This document shows, piece by piece, positions 1 to 8,222 of a DNA stretch of 20,000 bases (its first letter is position 1; each line of letters begins with the position of its first letter). The stretch comes from Prorocentrum cordatum. Its lineage: Eukaryota; Sar; Dinophyceae; Prorocentrales; Prorocentraceae. The notes below the pieces were generated by a model. The model was not told the DNA's origin, made no database searches, and worked only from the letters and a program-made list of their open reading frames with translations. A program made the translations under genes and the position numbers. The DNA lies in NCBI GenBank assembly GCA_963575745.1, contig CAUYUJ010019921.1, positions 45,001 through 65,000 on the forward strand, given 5' to 3'.

Positions 1-43
1 CTATGACCCGAAAACTGAACTCGGCGGCGAGCGAGAGGGGGGA

Positions 44-380
44 AGTGAGAAGGCGAAGGCCTTCTCAAAGGCGGCGGGGCTCCTCAGAAGCCCTCGCGCC
101 TTCTGGACGGTTTTGCGTGTCTTCGGGGAAGGCTCGAGTAGGGGATCGACTACACAGTTGATTGTTCCCAACATTGATTTTCCAATCGCAACTACAAAAT
201 ATGCGAAGATGACTCCGTAGATCTACAAGCAGTCTTCGCATCTCTTTTGTAGATTCGACGAGGAAAGGAATTCTGGGGTGAATCAATTCTATAGTCGATC
301 CCCTACTCGAAAGGCTCAGGAAACTTTTCAGAAGGTCGAGGGACTCCCGAGCCTTCTGAGAAGGCCCGCCCCTTCTCACT
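44..380. repeat. Outer imperfect inverted repeat, arms 44-106 and 327-380
   Basis: The left arm begins AGTGAGAAGG and contains GGCCTTCTCA and CCCTCGCGCCTTCTGG. The reverse complement of 327-380 begins AGTGAGAAGG, then has GGGCCTTCTCAGAAGG and CCCTCGACCTTCTGAA. The ends of the arms match well and the middle is diverged. The 134-310 element lies in the loop, so the outer hairpin is probably older. No coding signal was seen; reading frames here give low-complexity Gly/Leu/Ser-rich peptides. Confidence 0.65.
134..310. mobile_element. MITE-like fold-back element, 177 bp, AAGGC target duplication
   Basis: Both ends carry TCGAGTAGGGGATCGACTA as a perfect 19-bp terminal inverted repeat. The two halves continue to pair imperfectly to the exact centre, where GTAGATCTAC (217-226) is a perfect palindrome; ATGCGAAGA and TCTTCGCAT pair on either side. 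The element is flanked immediately by AAGGC at 129-133 and AAGGC at 311-315, as expected of a target-site duplication. A TC after each flank leaves a 7-bp duplication (AAGGCTC) possible. There is no internal ORF, so it would be non-autonomous. Superfamily is not assigned. Local base composition is more AT-rich than the flanks. Confidence 0.8.
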
Positions 381-404
381 GGCCCCTGGGCCCGCCGCCG
401 AGAG

Positions 405-616
405 ACACAACCGAACCGATATACAGTCAACCCGTATGATAAGGACGCACGAGGCCCCAAGAAGACTCCAAGAGGCCCCCGAGAAGCGCCAAGAGGCCCC
501 CAGGAGTCCCAAAAGAGGACCCCCAGGCGCCCCAAGGCGCCAAAGGAAGACGGAGACAGAATCGAAACACAACCGAACCGACAATCATACAGTCAACCCG
601 TATAATAAAGACGCAC
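405..616 (+). repeat. Direct repeat pair (405-450, 567-616) around a CCAAGAGGCCCC-rich tract
   Basis: ACACAACCGAACCGA followed by ATACAGTCAACCCGTAT, then ATAAGGACGCAC, occurs at 405-450. It recurs with a four-base insertion and a few substitutions at 567-616. Between the copies the DNA is a degenerate tandem of a CCAAGAGGCCCC-like motif (about 455-545). Frames over the tract translate to low-complexity peptides and are not called as genes. The arrangement could be a diverged tandem duplication or short direct ends of a decayed element. Confidence 0.7.
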
Positions 617-667
617 TTAAATGGGCCATTGAAACGACACGCCCATTTTGTTGACCGGCTCAATTAT

Positions 668-800
668 GCCGTTTCTATTGCTGGTTCCGGCGCCGTTTCT
701 TTTCCAGCTCCGTCGCCGTTTTTGTTGCCGTTTCCGGATCTGGCTCCAGTTCCAGAACCGTTGTTGCCGTTTCCGGTAGCCGTTTTTTACCGCTTCCAAT
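668..800 (+). repeat. Degenerate GCCGTTTCCG-type tandem repeat
   Basis: GCCGTTT recurs at least six times in about 130 bp, often extended as TTGCCGTTTCCGG, with spacers such as GGCTCCAGTTCCAG. The spacing is irregular, so this is an old minisatellite or cryptic repeat. Overlapping frames on both strands are open here, which follows from the repeat. Confidence 0.6.
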
Positions 801-1640
801 TTCAAGAGTCCAGGAGTCGTGAAAAAACAGCCCTGCCGTTTCCGGGGCCCACTGAGAGGACGCACGATCAGGATGCAAGGGCCTTGGACGGCCACGCCGA
901 CAGTTTGCGAGCGGGGCGGTGCCAGGGAGAGCGGCAAGGAGGGACCCAGGGTGAAGGATGCAAGGCTAACCTTGGAAAGTCGCTCATCATTACCACACCG
1001 CCACGTGCTGAAAGAAGGGGTGGGTTCTTCGTCGAGCTAACTTCCCTCGCACACGCAGATCACAATTCTTCGTAGTCTCGTCCTAGTCTTCTCCTTCCCA
1101 ATCCCCTCTCCTGATCTCCCCCGTCCACATAGCTCCCTCCTCATCCTCACGCCTTCCTCCCGGTCCTGCTCCGCAGTTCCGCCATCATGTCGAAAGAGAG
1201 CCAACGACGGTATGCAAAATGTTCGACAAAATCGCATTCCAGAGAGAGTGCACGCGGAAACCGCCATTGCGCCAGCCCCGCGACTCCCGCGACTGCGTCA
1301 GGCGCCCGAGCGCACCACTCTAACTTTCACAGACGAGGACGAGGAGTACGGCATCGACTCGCCTCCCTCTGCTTCCCACTCGGTCCTCCTCGACTGGATG
1401 TCTGACAGCGATACTCTCGCGCTAACGTTCCCGTTCCCGCGCTCGCGCTCCTCCACACGTACCGCCACACGTCCGACATTCCAAGGAGAACCGGTCCAGT
1501 CTGGCCACATCTCCTCTTTCTCCTGTCTCCCGGCCGTGCACGGCGACAGCAAAACAGAACAAATAACGAACCGACAGCGACACCGAACCTGACCGAAACC
1601 GACAGGCCGCATGCAATCCATGACGGCGCAACGACGCAAC
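801..1640. other. GC-rich stretch with no supportable gene
   Basis: Frames of 70-150 codons exist on both strands. The plus-strand one at 1212-1592 contains a short acidic segment (TDEDEEYGIDSP), but none has a recognised domain, splice consensus or clear advantage over the opposite strand. The stretch ends in an ACCGAAC/CCGACAG-rich run (1560-1610) that resembles the CCGA-rich DNA after the second AAC array at 2634. Confidence 0.4.
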
Positions 1641-1641
1641 G

Positions 1642-1678
<37 letters not shown>
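1642..1678 (+). repeat. (AAC)n microsatellite, about 12 copies
   Basis: An uninterrupted ACA/AAC trinucleotide run. It encodes poly-Asn on plus frames and poly-Val/Leu on minus frames, which explains the overlapping low-complexity ORFs. Confidence 0.95.
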
Positions 1679-1679
<1 letters not shown>

Positions 1680-1826
1680 CACTTTACCCGAACGCTCAGT
1701 GTTCTCACCAGTGCCAGGGTTTTCATGCGACGCCAGCCAATACCCCCACTTTGTGGGGGGGCAGTGCAAGCTCTACCAAATATCCACACGACTCTTCGCC
1801 ACCACCCACACCCAGCTTCCCGCCCT

Positions 1827-1997
1827 ATGACGTTCGGACACTTCACTTCGTGGCCTGCGGACGACCGTGGCTACTACACTGGCGTGGAGTACACACCCAC
1901 AGAAGTTGTTAAGCCTACGTTCGTACAGGTGTTGTTCGAGGACCTACGGTGCGATTCGTGTGATTTTATGATGCGCGGTGCTAAAATTCTTAAGTAG
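1827..1997 (+). CDS. Short protein-like ORF, unrecognised
   Basis: A 56-codon frame from ATG at 1827 to TAG at 1995-1997. It is open further upstream through the AAC array, so the start is uncertain. Unlike neighbouring frames it is not low complexity: it contains YYTGVEYTPTEVV, then VLFEDLRCDSCDF with a CDSC pair, and ends MMRGAKILK. It could be a terminal exon or a decayed fragment. AT-richer, apparently non-coding DNA begins right after the stop. No family was recognised. Confidence 0.3.
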   Translation: MTFGHFTSWPADDRGYYTGVEYTPTEVVKPTFVQVLFEDLRCDSCDFMMRGAKILK

Positions 1998-2005
1998 CCC
2001 AATGG

Positions 2006-2400
2006 TTTTTGGAGATTTCGGCGTGCGCGCGCGAAGAAAAAACGAATGTGTCCCGCATGGTATTATTTGACAGGGATGATGGCCCTGGCAGGTGCGCAAC
2101 CGTTGTCGCAGAAGTTCGAAAAAGTTGCTCGCAAAAGCCCGTTTGACAGAAATGTTTAAAAAGTGTTGGGTTTCCTACGAATCCGCAAGAGCGCGCGGGA
2201 TGAGATTTTGACATTTTTTTGTTGAAAAACCATTAGTTTTTTGATGTTTTTATGTTGAAATCGCTCCGAACACTAAGCTTTTGGAAGGATTTCGTCTTGC
2301 GCGCGCGAATGTCCACTTTACCTTATTTTTTGCAAGGGATTCTTGAAATTTGATTATATTAGAACAAGAAATGTCATTTTATAGTGTTTTTTGCAAGGGA
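2006..2400 (+). repeat. AT-richer intergenic DNA with diverged internal repeats
   Basis: TTTTGGA-GATTTCG followed by TGCGCGCGCGAA occurs at 2006-2034 and again, with small changes, at 2279-2309. TTTTTTGCAAGGGA occurs at about 2326-2339 and 2387-2400. The segment is clearly more AT-rich than the rest of the window and has no convincing ORF. It may be a decayed duplicated element or spacer. The region 2400-2560 shows nothing further. Confidence 0.5.
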
Positions 2401-2560
2401 AAGCGGGGGGGAACAAAACAACCGGATCTTGATCACATCGTTACCTGAGGCTTCCTCACGAAAATGATGAAAATGTAGCTGCGGCCTAGGCGGCGCAGGG
2501 GGGCCGTGCACCAGGGGCCCCAACAATAATTATTCTTTAGAATTAATAATGTTCAACACC

Positions 2561-2576
2561 AACAACAACAACAACT

Positions 2577-2630
<54 letters not shown>

Positions 2631-2632
2631 CA
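2561..2632 (+). repeat. (AAC)n microsatellite, about 24 copies with one interruption
   Basis: AAC repeats with a single TAC interruption near 2576. It gives poly-Asn on plus frames and poly-Cys on the minus strand, which explains the local ORFs. It is the second AAC array in the window after 1642-1678. Confidence 0.95.
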
Positions 2633-2633
2633 A

Positions 2634-2697
2634 TAACCGACCGAATCGAACCGACCGAACGCAACCGGCCGCGACGTAGCCGAATCGACCGAATCGT
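2634..2697 (+). repeat. CCGA/TCGA-rich cryptic repeat after the AAC array
   Basis: AACCGACCGAATCGAACCG and similar strings recur to 2697. The same composition adjoins the other AAC array on its upstream side (1560-1610). The AAC tracts may be parts of two copies of one larger, diverged repeat. Confidence 0.5.
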
Positions 2698-2699
2698 GA

Positions 2700-3284
2700 A
2701 CACCTTTTGCTGCCTGCCACGAAATTTCCGTAGAACGAAGTAGTGTTCGAAGAACCTATAAACACGTTATGAGAACATACGTAAAGCCGGTGTAACACAA
2801 GAACACGATATCGGCAAGAAATGTGTTGAGAATATGTCGCGCACGACACAGCAGGTTCTGAAATTTGTCGGTGGGCCTAGAAGCAAGCCAGGACGCCTCG
2901 CCACTGCTTGACCCTTGTCCTGCCCCCTCCTCCCACCTCCTCTTGGGGACCTGCTGACCGGGGCCCATCCAGACCCGGGCCAGCCGGGCCCTGCAAAACC
3001 CTGATCCTGCACCCAGACCCGGGCCAGTGCGGCCCTGGTCCCGCAGGATCCTGCAAGAGCTGGCGCTCTGCCTGACCCTCGCCTGCACCGACCCCCGCCT
3101 CCTGGGCCCCGCCTCCTCTCGGGTCGGGCGAAAGGGGGGATAGCAAAGGGGGGGTTTGAGAATCAGCTCACGTAGCTGCCAGGATCCAGTGGGGCCTCCG
3201 GAGCCCCCCCCCAGGGCAGCACGCTCCCGGCCCGCCCCCCGAAGCCGCGCCAGGCCGTGCACGCGCGGGGGCACCCCAGAACAA
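2700..3284. other. GC-rich stretch with no supportable gene
   Basis: CCAGACCCGGGCCAG occurs twice (about 2970 and 3016), each followed by a GGGCCCTG/CGGCCCTGG-like string, so the segment has a short internal duplication. Minus-strand frames run through it and into the GGA array but are proline/arginine-rich and have no domain signal. Confidence 0.4.
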
Positions 3285-3335
3285 GGAGGAGGAGGAGGAG
3301 GAGGAGGAGGAGGAGGAGGAGGAGGAGGAGGAGAG
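3285..3335 (+). repeat. (GGA)n microsatellite
   Basis: About 17 copies of a GGA/GAG trinucleotide. It creates poly-Gly, poly-Arg, poly-Pro and poly-Leu frames. DNA from 3336 to about 4100 is GC-rich with no clear gene. Confidence 0.95.
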
Positions 3336-4100
3336 GGAGACACCCACCTCCGTCTCCCAGGGAGGACGGGGACGGAAGAAGGCCGGGGAGGAGCGACATA
3401 GATGGACACTTCGTCACCCGCGTCCTGCAGCCTCACCCTCGTTGTCCTCGCCCTGCTCATCCACCTATCCTTTCTCTCCTCGTCCTTCTCCGCCTCCCTC
3501 ACCCATCCCTCCTCCTCGCCCCCAGGGCGGAGGCCGCCGGGCTTGTGCAGCACCCGCGCGGCGCCCGGGGGGAACTGGAGTCTGCATAAAACCACCCACT
3601 GGCGGGGGGTGGTGGGTGCGGTGCAGCTAGACGCCTGGGGTCATGCCAGCCCCAGGGCCAGTCACTGCCATCGGGGAACTCTGCAAACACATGGAAGACG
3701 GAGAAGGCTCATGGATGCGTGCCAGCTGGTCTTGGTCTCCCTTGGGCATGGGGCCTGCGGGGTTGGTTCTGGGCTCCGCTGGAGGCCTCGGGCCAGGCGA
3801 CCCGCCTGTGCCGTTGAGGGGGTGCCAGGGCCCAGGGCCCTGACCTGCAGCAGCAGGCGGAGGCTCGGGTCGGCGCGCGCGGCCTCGTCATCTAAGTGGA
3901 CGCGGGGCGCAAGGACGCTTTCGTGGTGAGCTCGGCGAGAGCAACAGTGTGGCGGAGGCGCCGCTAGAGCAGGCCCTCTCCTTTTCCTCCCCATCCCCCT
4001 CCCCTCTCCATCGCCCAAAGTGCTCTGCAGAGCTGGGACCAAGCAGCAGTAGGGCTTGGCTTGGAGCCCAGCGCGAAAGACGGTGCAAGCTGGCCAAGGC

Positions 4101-4246
4101 GGGGAGTGGGAGGAAAAGGAGGAGGAGGAGGAGCAGGAGGAGGAGGAGGACGAGGCGGAGGAGGGGGAGGAGGAGGAGGAGGAGGAGGAGGAGGAGGAGG
4201 AGGAGGAGGAGGAGGAGGAGGGAGGAGGAGGCGCAGGCGAGGAGGA
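4101..4246 (+). repeat. (GGA)n polypurine array, impure
   Basis: About 145 bp that is almost all purine on the plus strand, with a few GAC, GCA and GCG interruptions. It is followed 52 bp downstream by a longer polypyrimidine array of the complementary unit, so the two can pair as a fold-back. Confidence 0.95.
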
Positions 4247-4298
4247 ACCGACCGCTCTTGTGTGTTGCCTCTCCGTTGTGGTTAAAATTCACGTCCAC

Positions 4299-4705
4299 CC
4301 TCCTCCTCCTCCGCCTCCTCCTCCTCCTCCTCCTCCTCCTCCACTTCGTCCTCCGCCGCCGCCTCCGCCTCCGCCTCCGCCTCCTCCTCCTCCTCCTCCT
4401 CCTCCTCCTCCTCCTCCTCCTCCTCCTCCTCCTCCTCCTCCTCCTCCTCCTCCTCCCCCCTCCTCCTCCTCCTCCTCCTCCTTCCTCCGCCTCCTCCTCC
4501 TCCTCACCCTCCTCCTCCTCCTCCTCTCCTCCTCCTCCTCCTCGCCTCCTCTTTCCCTCCTCCTCCTTCACCTCCTCCTCCTCCTCCTCCTCCTCCTCCT
4601 CCTCCTCCTCCCTCCTCCTCCTCCTCCTCCTCCTCTTCCTCCGCTGCCTCCGCCTCCGCCTCCTCTTCCTCCTCCTCCTCCTCCTCCTCCTCCTCCTCCT
4701 CCTCG
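4299..4705 (+). repeat. (TCC)n polypyrimidine array, about 400 bp
   Basis: Nearly pure pyrimidine on the plus strand, with CCG, TTC and CAC variants scattered through it. All frames give homopolymer-like proteins (poly-Pro, -Ser, -Leu on plus; poly-Gly, -Glu, -Arg on minus), so the 250- to 460-codon ORFs across it are not evidence of genes. Confidence 0.95.
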
Positions 4706-4960
4706 CCATCCCTGGTTGGCACCCGCAGGGGCGCTGGGGAGCACCATGGCTAACCCCCCAGAAATAGGACGCCGGCGGAGCCTCCTCCTGGTAGGGATGC
4801 AAAAACTGCCCTAGAGCAGAGATGGCGGCGGCACAGCGCGGCTCGCGGATGAGGAGGCGGCGGAGAGCGAGGAGGGGGAGGCAGGGGGATGGTAGGCCCA
4901 GGAAATCCAGGATTCTAGGTGAGCATCTCGCGCGCCCGGAGGCTCGCGCAAGCCTGGAGG

Positions 4961-5137
<177 letters not shown>

Positions 5138-5214
5138 CGCGCGGCGCTGCGGATTCGAAACAAGCGCACAACGACACAAGAGAGTCGGGAAACATATTCG
5201 GAAGCCCCAATCCT

Positions 5215-5410
5215 GCTCTCCTCCTGCTCCAATTCCTCCTCCTCCTCCTCCTCCTTCTCCTCCTGCGCCTCCTCATCCTCCTCCGCCTCCGCCTTCCTCC
5301 TCCTCCTCCTCCTCCTCCTCCTCCTCTTCCTCCTCCTCCTCCTCCTCCTTCTCCTTCTCCTGTTCCTCATCCTACTCCTATTTAGACTCCTACTCCTCCT
5401 TCTCCTTCTT
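5215..5410 (+). repeat. (CTC)n polypyrimidine array, impure
   Basis: CTC/TCC trinucleotides with GCG, ATC, TTC and ACT variants. It is complementary in unit to 5060-5137 and so forms the second opposed purine/pyrimidine pair in this part of the window. Confidence 0.9.
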
Positions 5411-5507
5411 GGGGGGGCTCCCAGGGCAGCTGCAATGGATCCTTGTGGCCCTACTTGGAAGGCTACCGACTCGAAAACTCTTCCCATGATGTACAGAAGA
5501 GGACCCC

Positions 5508-5693
5508 CAGATGGGGTCGGCGTAAGTGGGATCGGAGAATCGGGCCACATCGACGTGGCATCGCCGATGCATCGTCGATACACCAGCGACGTTGGCGGTG
5601 CATCGGCGACGTCGGCGTGGAGAAAATTGGGCTCCACATCGAGCCGCATGGCCAATGCATCTGCGATGCGGCACGATCCTCCGACCCCATCTG
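5508..5693. mobile_element. Short element with perfect 13-bp terminal inverted repeats
   Basis: CAGATGGGGTCGG (5508-5520) and CCGACCCCATCTG (5681-5693) are exact reverse complements bounding 186 bp. The interior is rich in GCATCG/CGATGC words and so is partly self-complementary (GCATCGCCGATGCATCG near 5559). A diverged relative lies at 14023-14178. No clear target-site duplication is seen. Overlapping frames on both strands are open but look like shadows of the repeat. It is probably a non-autonomous, MITE-like family member. Confidence 0.6.
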
Positions 5694-5744
5694 CTCGGGC
5701 CACACCGGGAGGCCTGGATCTGGGCAAATTGCGTCGGGCAAGTT

Positions 5745-5764
5745 GCGTCGTCGTCGTCGTCGCA

Positions 5765-5802
<38 letters not shown>

Positions 5803-5821
5803 AGTCGTCGTCGTCGTCGCA

Positions 5822-5890
<69 letters not shown>

Positions 5891-5893
5891 CTC

Positions 5894-5937
<44 letters not shown>

Positions 5938-5980
5938 TTGTCGTCGCAGTCGTCGTCGTCGTCGTTCGTCGTCGCAGTCG
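5745..5980 (+). repeat. (GTC)n array, about 235 bp, with CAG interruptions
   Basis: TCG trinucleotides interrupted by CAGTCG, CTCCTCG and TTTGTCG variants. It yields poly-Val, -Ser and -Arg on plus frames and poly-Asp on minus. The downstream frame 6168-6803 is open through this array, so its true start cannot be read from the ORF alone. Confidence 0.95.
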
Positions 5981-6167
5981 CGCTTGCCCTTCGCGCAGTC
6001 TCGGGGATCGCCGAGCCTGGCCGCGCCTGGCTTGCTGCGGTGCGGGGCGATCGCCGGTACACGCTGCTGGGGGGCAGAGCGCTGGAGCCGAATCCGTACA
6101 TGAGCTTGGATACAGTCGAGGCGTTGACCTAAGGAACCCTAAATTAGGAACGAGGCCCCTTTTTTCC

Positions 6168-6803
6168 ATGAGTTACACTTCGATTCCCTGTCGAAAACAA
6201 AAGGAAAACCTGAGGCAAGCTGTGCAACACTTAAGGAACGCGGAGCCCCTCCCCAACGAAAAGGGTTCCTTCTTCAGGGCCCCGACTGAAAGTTTGGATA
6301 TGTCACGGGCACCGACGGGTCTTGCACCCGAATTGGCATTCCAGAACTCCGGGGGGCGTCTTGGGCGGTGGTGGCGTAGAGTCAAGAAGGGCCCCCCCCC
6401 AGGCATCGTTCGCGGGTGCTGTTGGTACGAATGCCCCACAGACCCCACAGGCGGGGAGCGCATGAGCTCCTTGGTCAAAGAAGCCCTCACGATGCAAGCG
6501 AGAGCCTGGGTTGATTACACGGCCGCATTAGACCATCATAACAAGGCTCTGTCGCAGCGTCCTGGCGGACAGCTCAAGCATTCTGAGCTGCATAAGCTTG
6601 CTGTTGCACCTGGCGACGGGCACCTCTTGCAGGAGTCTCTCAAACTTACGCGTCACCAGGATACCCAGCAGAACTCAACTGACGTCAAGCTTACAGCCAA
6701 TATTCACCAGACAGCCGACAGGGCTGCGACAGAGGCGCTCGAGACCGGCCAGCCTAGCTTTGACTCCATGGCGGTTGGGGAGCTGTGGGAGCATTTCGCG
6801 TGA
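6168..6803 (+). CDS. Hypothetical protein, 211 aa, unrecognised
   Basis: The frame from ATG 6168 to TGA 6801-6803 is uninterrupted and of mixed composition, unlike the repeat-driven frames around it. Visible parts: a basic segment with GRWWRRVKKGPPPG (about residues 65-78), CCWYECP (about 84-90), then a polar, probably helical C-terminal half with ARAWVDYTAALDHHNKAL, ending MAVGELWEHFA. No signal peptide, membrane span or known domain was recognised. The start is uncertain because the same frame stays open upstream through the GTC array; a pyrimidine run (CCCCTTTTTTCC) just before ATG could also be part of a splice acceptor. Could be an exon or a decayed transposon-derived ORF. Confidence 0.45.
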   Translation: MSYTSIPCRKQKENLRQAVQHLRNAEPLPNEKGSFFRAPTESLDMSRAPTGLAPELAFQNSGGRLGRWWRRVKKGPPPGIVRGCCWYECPTDPTGGERMSSLVKEALTMQARAWVDYTAALDHHNKALSQRPGGQLKHSELHKLAVAPGDGHLLQESLKLTRHQDTQQNSTDVKLTANIHQTADRAATEALETGQPSFDSMAVGELWEHFA

Positions 6804-7523
6804 TTAGTGCTGCGGCCAAAGAATGTGCCATGTGTCCCTGCCCTGTGCCAGAAGAACCCGCACCGCAGCGAGCGTGCAACCCTGGCGCGCAAGCAGCATC
6901 AGTTGAAGCTGCTCAGTTTGCCGGTGCCCTACGCTTGTGCCGCGCGTTACGCTGCCGCCAGGTCGTTGGACGCCGCTCGGGCGCGAGAAAAAGACAGGCC
7001 CGCAAGCCGCTGCGCCGCCTGCCAGGGGAGGTCTGGAGCGCATCCGTATCTCCACTCCGAGGGCGGTCGCAGAGACGGCCAGCAGCCCGCATGTTCTCTG
7101 CACGAGACGCGGGTACAACACGCAATACGTGCGGCCGGACCAAGGACGGAAGAACATCGTTCAAAAACGTGGCACTCCGTCGGCCCAAGCGGAAGAACTC
7201 CCGAGGGTGCCCCCTCCCAGGATGCACGAAAGCATCCAACAGCACGAAGAATACTAGGATACACTCCCCGAGCTGACCTCGATCTTACACCTCGGTCCGA
7301 CCGTACTCAGGAACCCACGCGACACAAGGCTTGCCCTCGACCCCCGCCACCAGAGAACGGTGGGCGCACGGACGCCACGAACCGACTGCTCGCTGGCCGC
7401 CGCCCCGGGTGTGAAGCCCGAATAAGTGGTCGATGCTCTTGTGCATCGTTTAGCCGATTCCCATCCCCAGGGGCGTGGCCTGGGCCCCACTGGCAGATTC
7501 ACCCCCCTAGATGGGGATGTAGG
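6804..7523. other. No supportable gene; frames on both strands
   Basis: After the stop at 6803, three plus frames and two minus frames are open for 100-270 codons in GC-rich DNA, and none is clearly better. One plus frame ends with MHESIQQHEEY and another contains CPLPGC followed by TRIH, a weak resemblance to a zinc finger that lacks proper spacing. The segment could be the 3' part of the 6168 gene after a splice or frameshift. Confidence 0.35.
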
Positions 7524-7590
7524 CCGTTCCCTTCGGGTTTCGAGGGGTGCATCCCCCACTGGGGTGGTGATTTGGTGGGGGGGTCTCGAA

Positions 7591-7613
7591 GGGGATGGGG
7601 ATGGGGATGGGGG
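7591..7613 (+). other. Potential G-quadruplex
   Basis: Four runs of at least four G, separated by AT dinucleotides ((GGGGAT)3 then GGGGG). The complementary C-rich form is in the right-hand repeat copy near 17419-17441. Confidence 0.5.
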
Positions 7614-7689
7614 TCGGTGAGACGATACTGAGCTCTGAGATCCAAACCGCGCCATCGGCCCTAAAACAGAGCTAGGATAGGGATAAATC

Positions 7690-7740
7690 GCTCCAGAGCG
7701 TTCCGGAGCGCTCTCAGAGCGTTCCGGAACGCTCTGGAGC
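7690..7740. repeat. 51-bp near-perfect palindrome inside the 310-bp repeat
   Basis: GCTCCAGAGCGTTCCGGA at the left end pairs with TCCGGAACGCTCTGGAGC at the right. Only one base pair in each 25-base arm fails, apart from the centre base. It is built from nested copies of the palindrome GAGCGTTCCGGAACGCTC, so it could extrude a cruciform or bind a dimeric protein. Confidence 0.9.
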
Positions 7741-7833
7741 GGCCGCGGCGTCCAATACATCCTCCAAACCCGCCGATTCTCAGAGATTTCGGGTTATCCC
7801 GATCCGATTTTGTCCCGATCTTCGCGTCGTTTT

Positions 7834-8084
7834 AGGCCCAGCGGCGACGGCTCGGTGCACGCCGCTGACGTGTTGGCCGCAGCCGGCCCCGGCGATCCGC
7901 CTCGGGACCACGGCCTGGGCGGCCACCCGCCCGGCGGACTCCGCGCGGGCCGCGTCTCGCCGCCGCGGGGGGTGCCCGCACTCCGTCGGCCACCCGCCGG
8001 CTGGCCTGAGAGGCTGCCGCATGCGCTGGCCTCTTCGGCCTGCGCCGAAAGCAGAAGGCCCAACGGGGCGGGGAGGGGACAACA
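7834..8084. other. GC-rich stretch with no supportable gene
   Basis: The plus frame that later carries the 8551 exon is already open here and runs through the TCC array, but this part is proline/arginine-rich without features. The minus strand is equally open. Confidence 0.35.
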
Positions 8085-8222
8085 CCTCTCCTCCTCCTCC
8101 TCCTCCTCCTCCCTCCTCCTCCTCCTCCTCCTCCTCCTCCTCCTCCTCGTCCGCCTCTGCCTCAGCCTGCTGCTCCTCCTCCTCCTCCTCCTCCTCCTCC
8201 TCCTCCTCCTCCTCCTCCTCCA
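8085..8222 (+). repeat. (TCC)n array in two blocks
   Basis: Two runs of TCC units separated by a short CGTCCGCCTCTGCCTCAGCC-type interruption near 8149-8170. Encodes poly-Ser or poly-Leu on plus frames and poly-Glu or poly-Arg on minus. Confidence 0.95.

Larger units (their letters stand above)
7524..7833 (-). repeat. 310-bp dispersed repeat, left copy (inverted relative to 17198-17507)
   Basis: Its reverse complement matches 17198-17507 over 310 bp with no indel and eight substitutions by eye (about 97% identity). Inside are a 51-bp near-palindrome (7690-7740) and a run of three GGGGAT units. The ends are CCGTTCCC and CGTCGTTTT. TAGGCC occurs at both edges (7520-7525 and 7833-7838), a possible target duplication, but the other copy does not show it. 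An ORF of about 79 codons within the repeat is conserved in both copies, which follows from sequence identity. Confidence 0.9.

Noticed and set aside
2756-3595. 279-codon minus-strand ORF with a poly-Pro run
   Set aside because: GC-rich and repeat-driven; other frames are equally open and no domain or splice signal is seen.
7130-7276. C2H2-like zinc finger (CPLPGC ... TRIH)
   Set aside because: Spacing and second His are wrong, and the frame has competitors on both strands.
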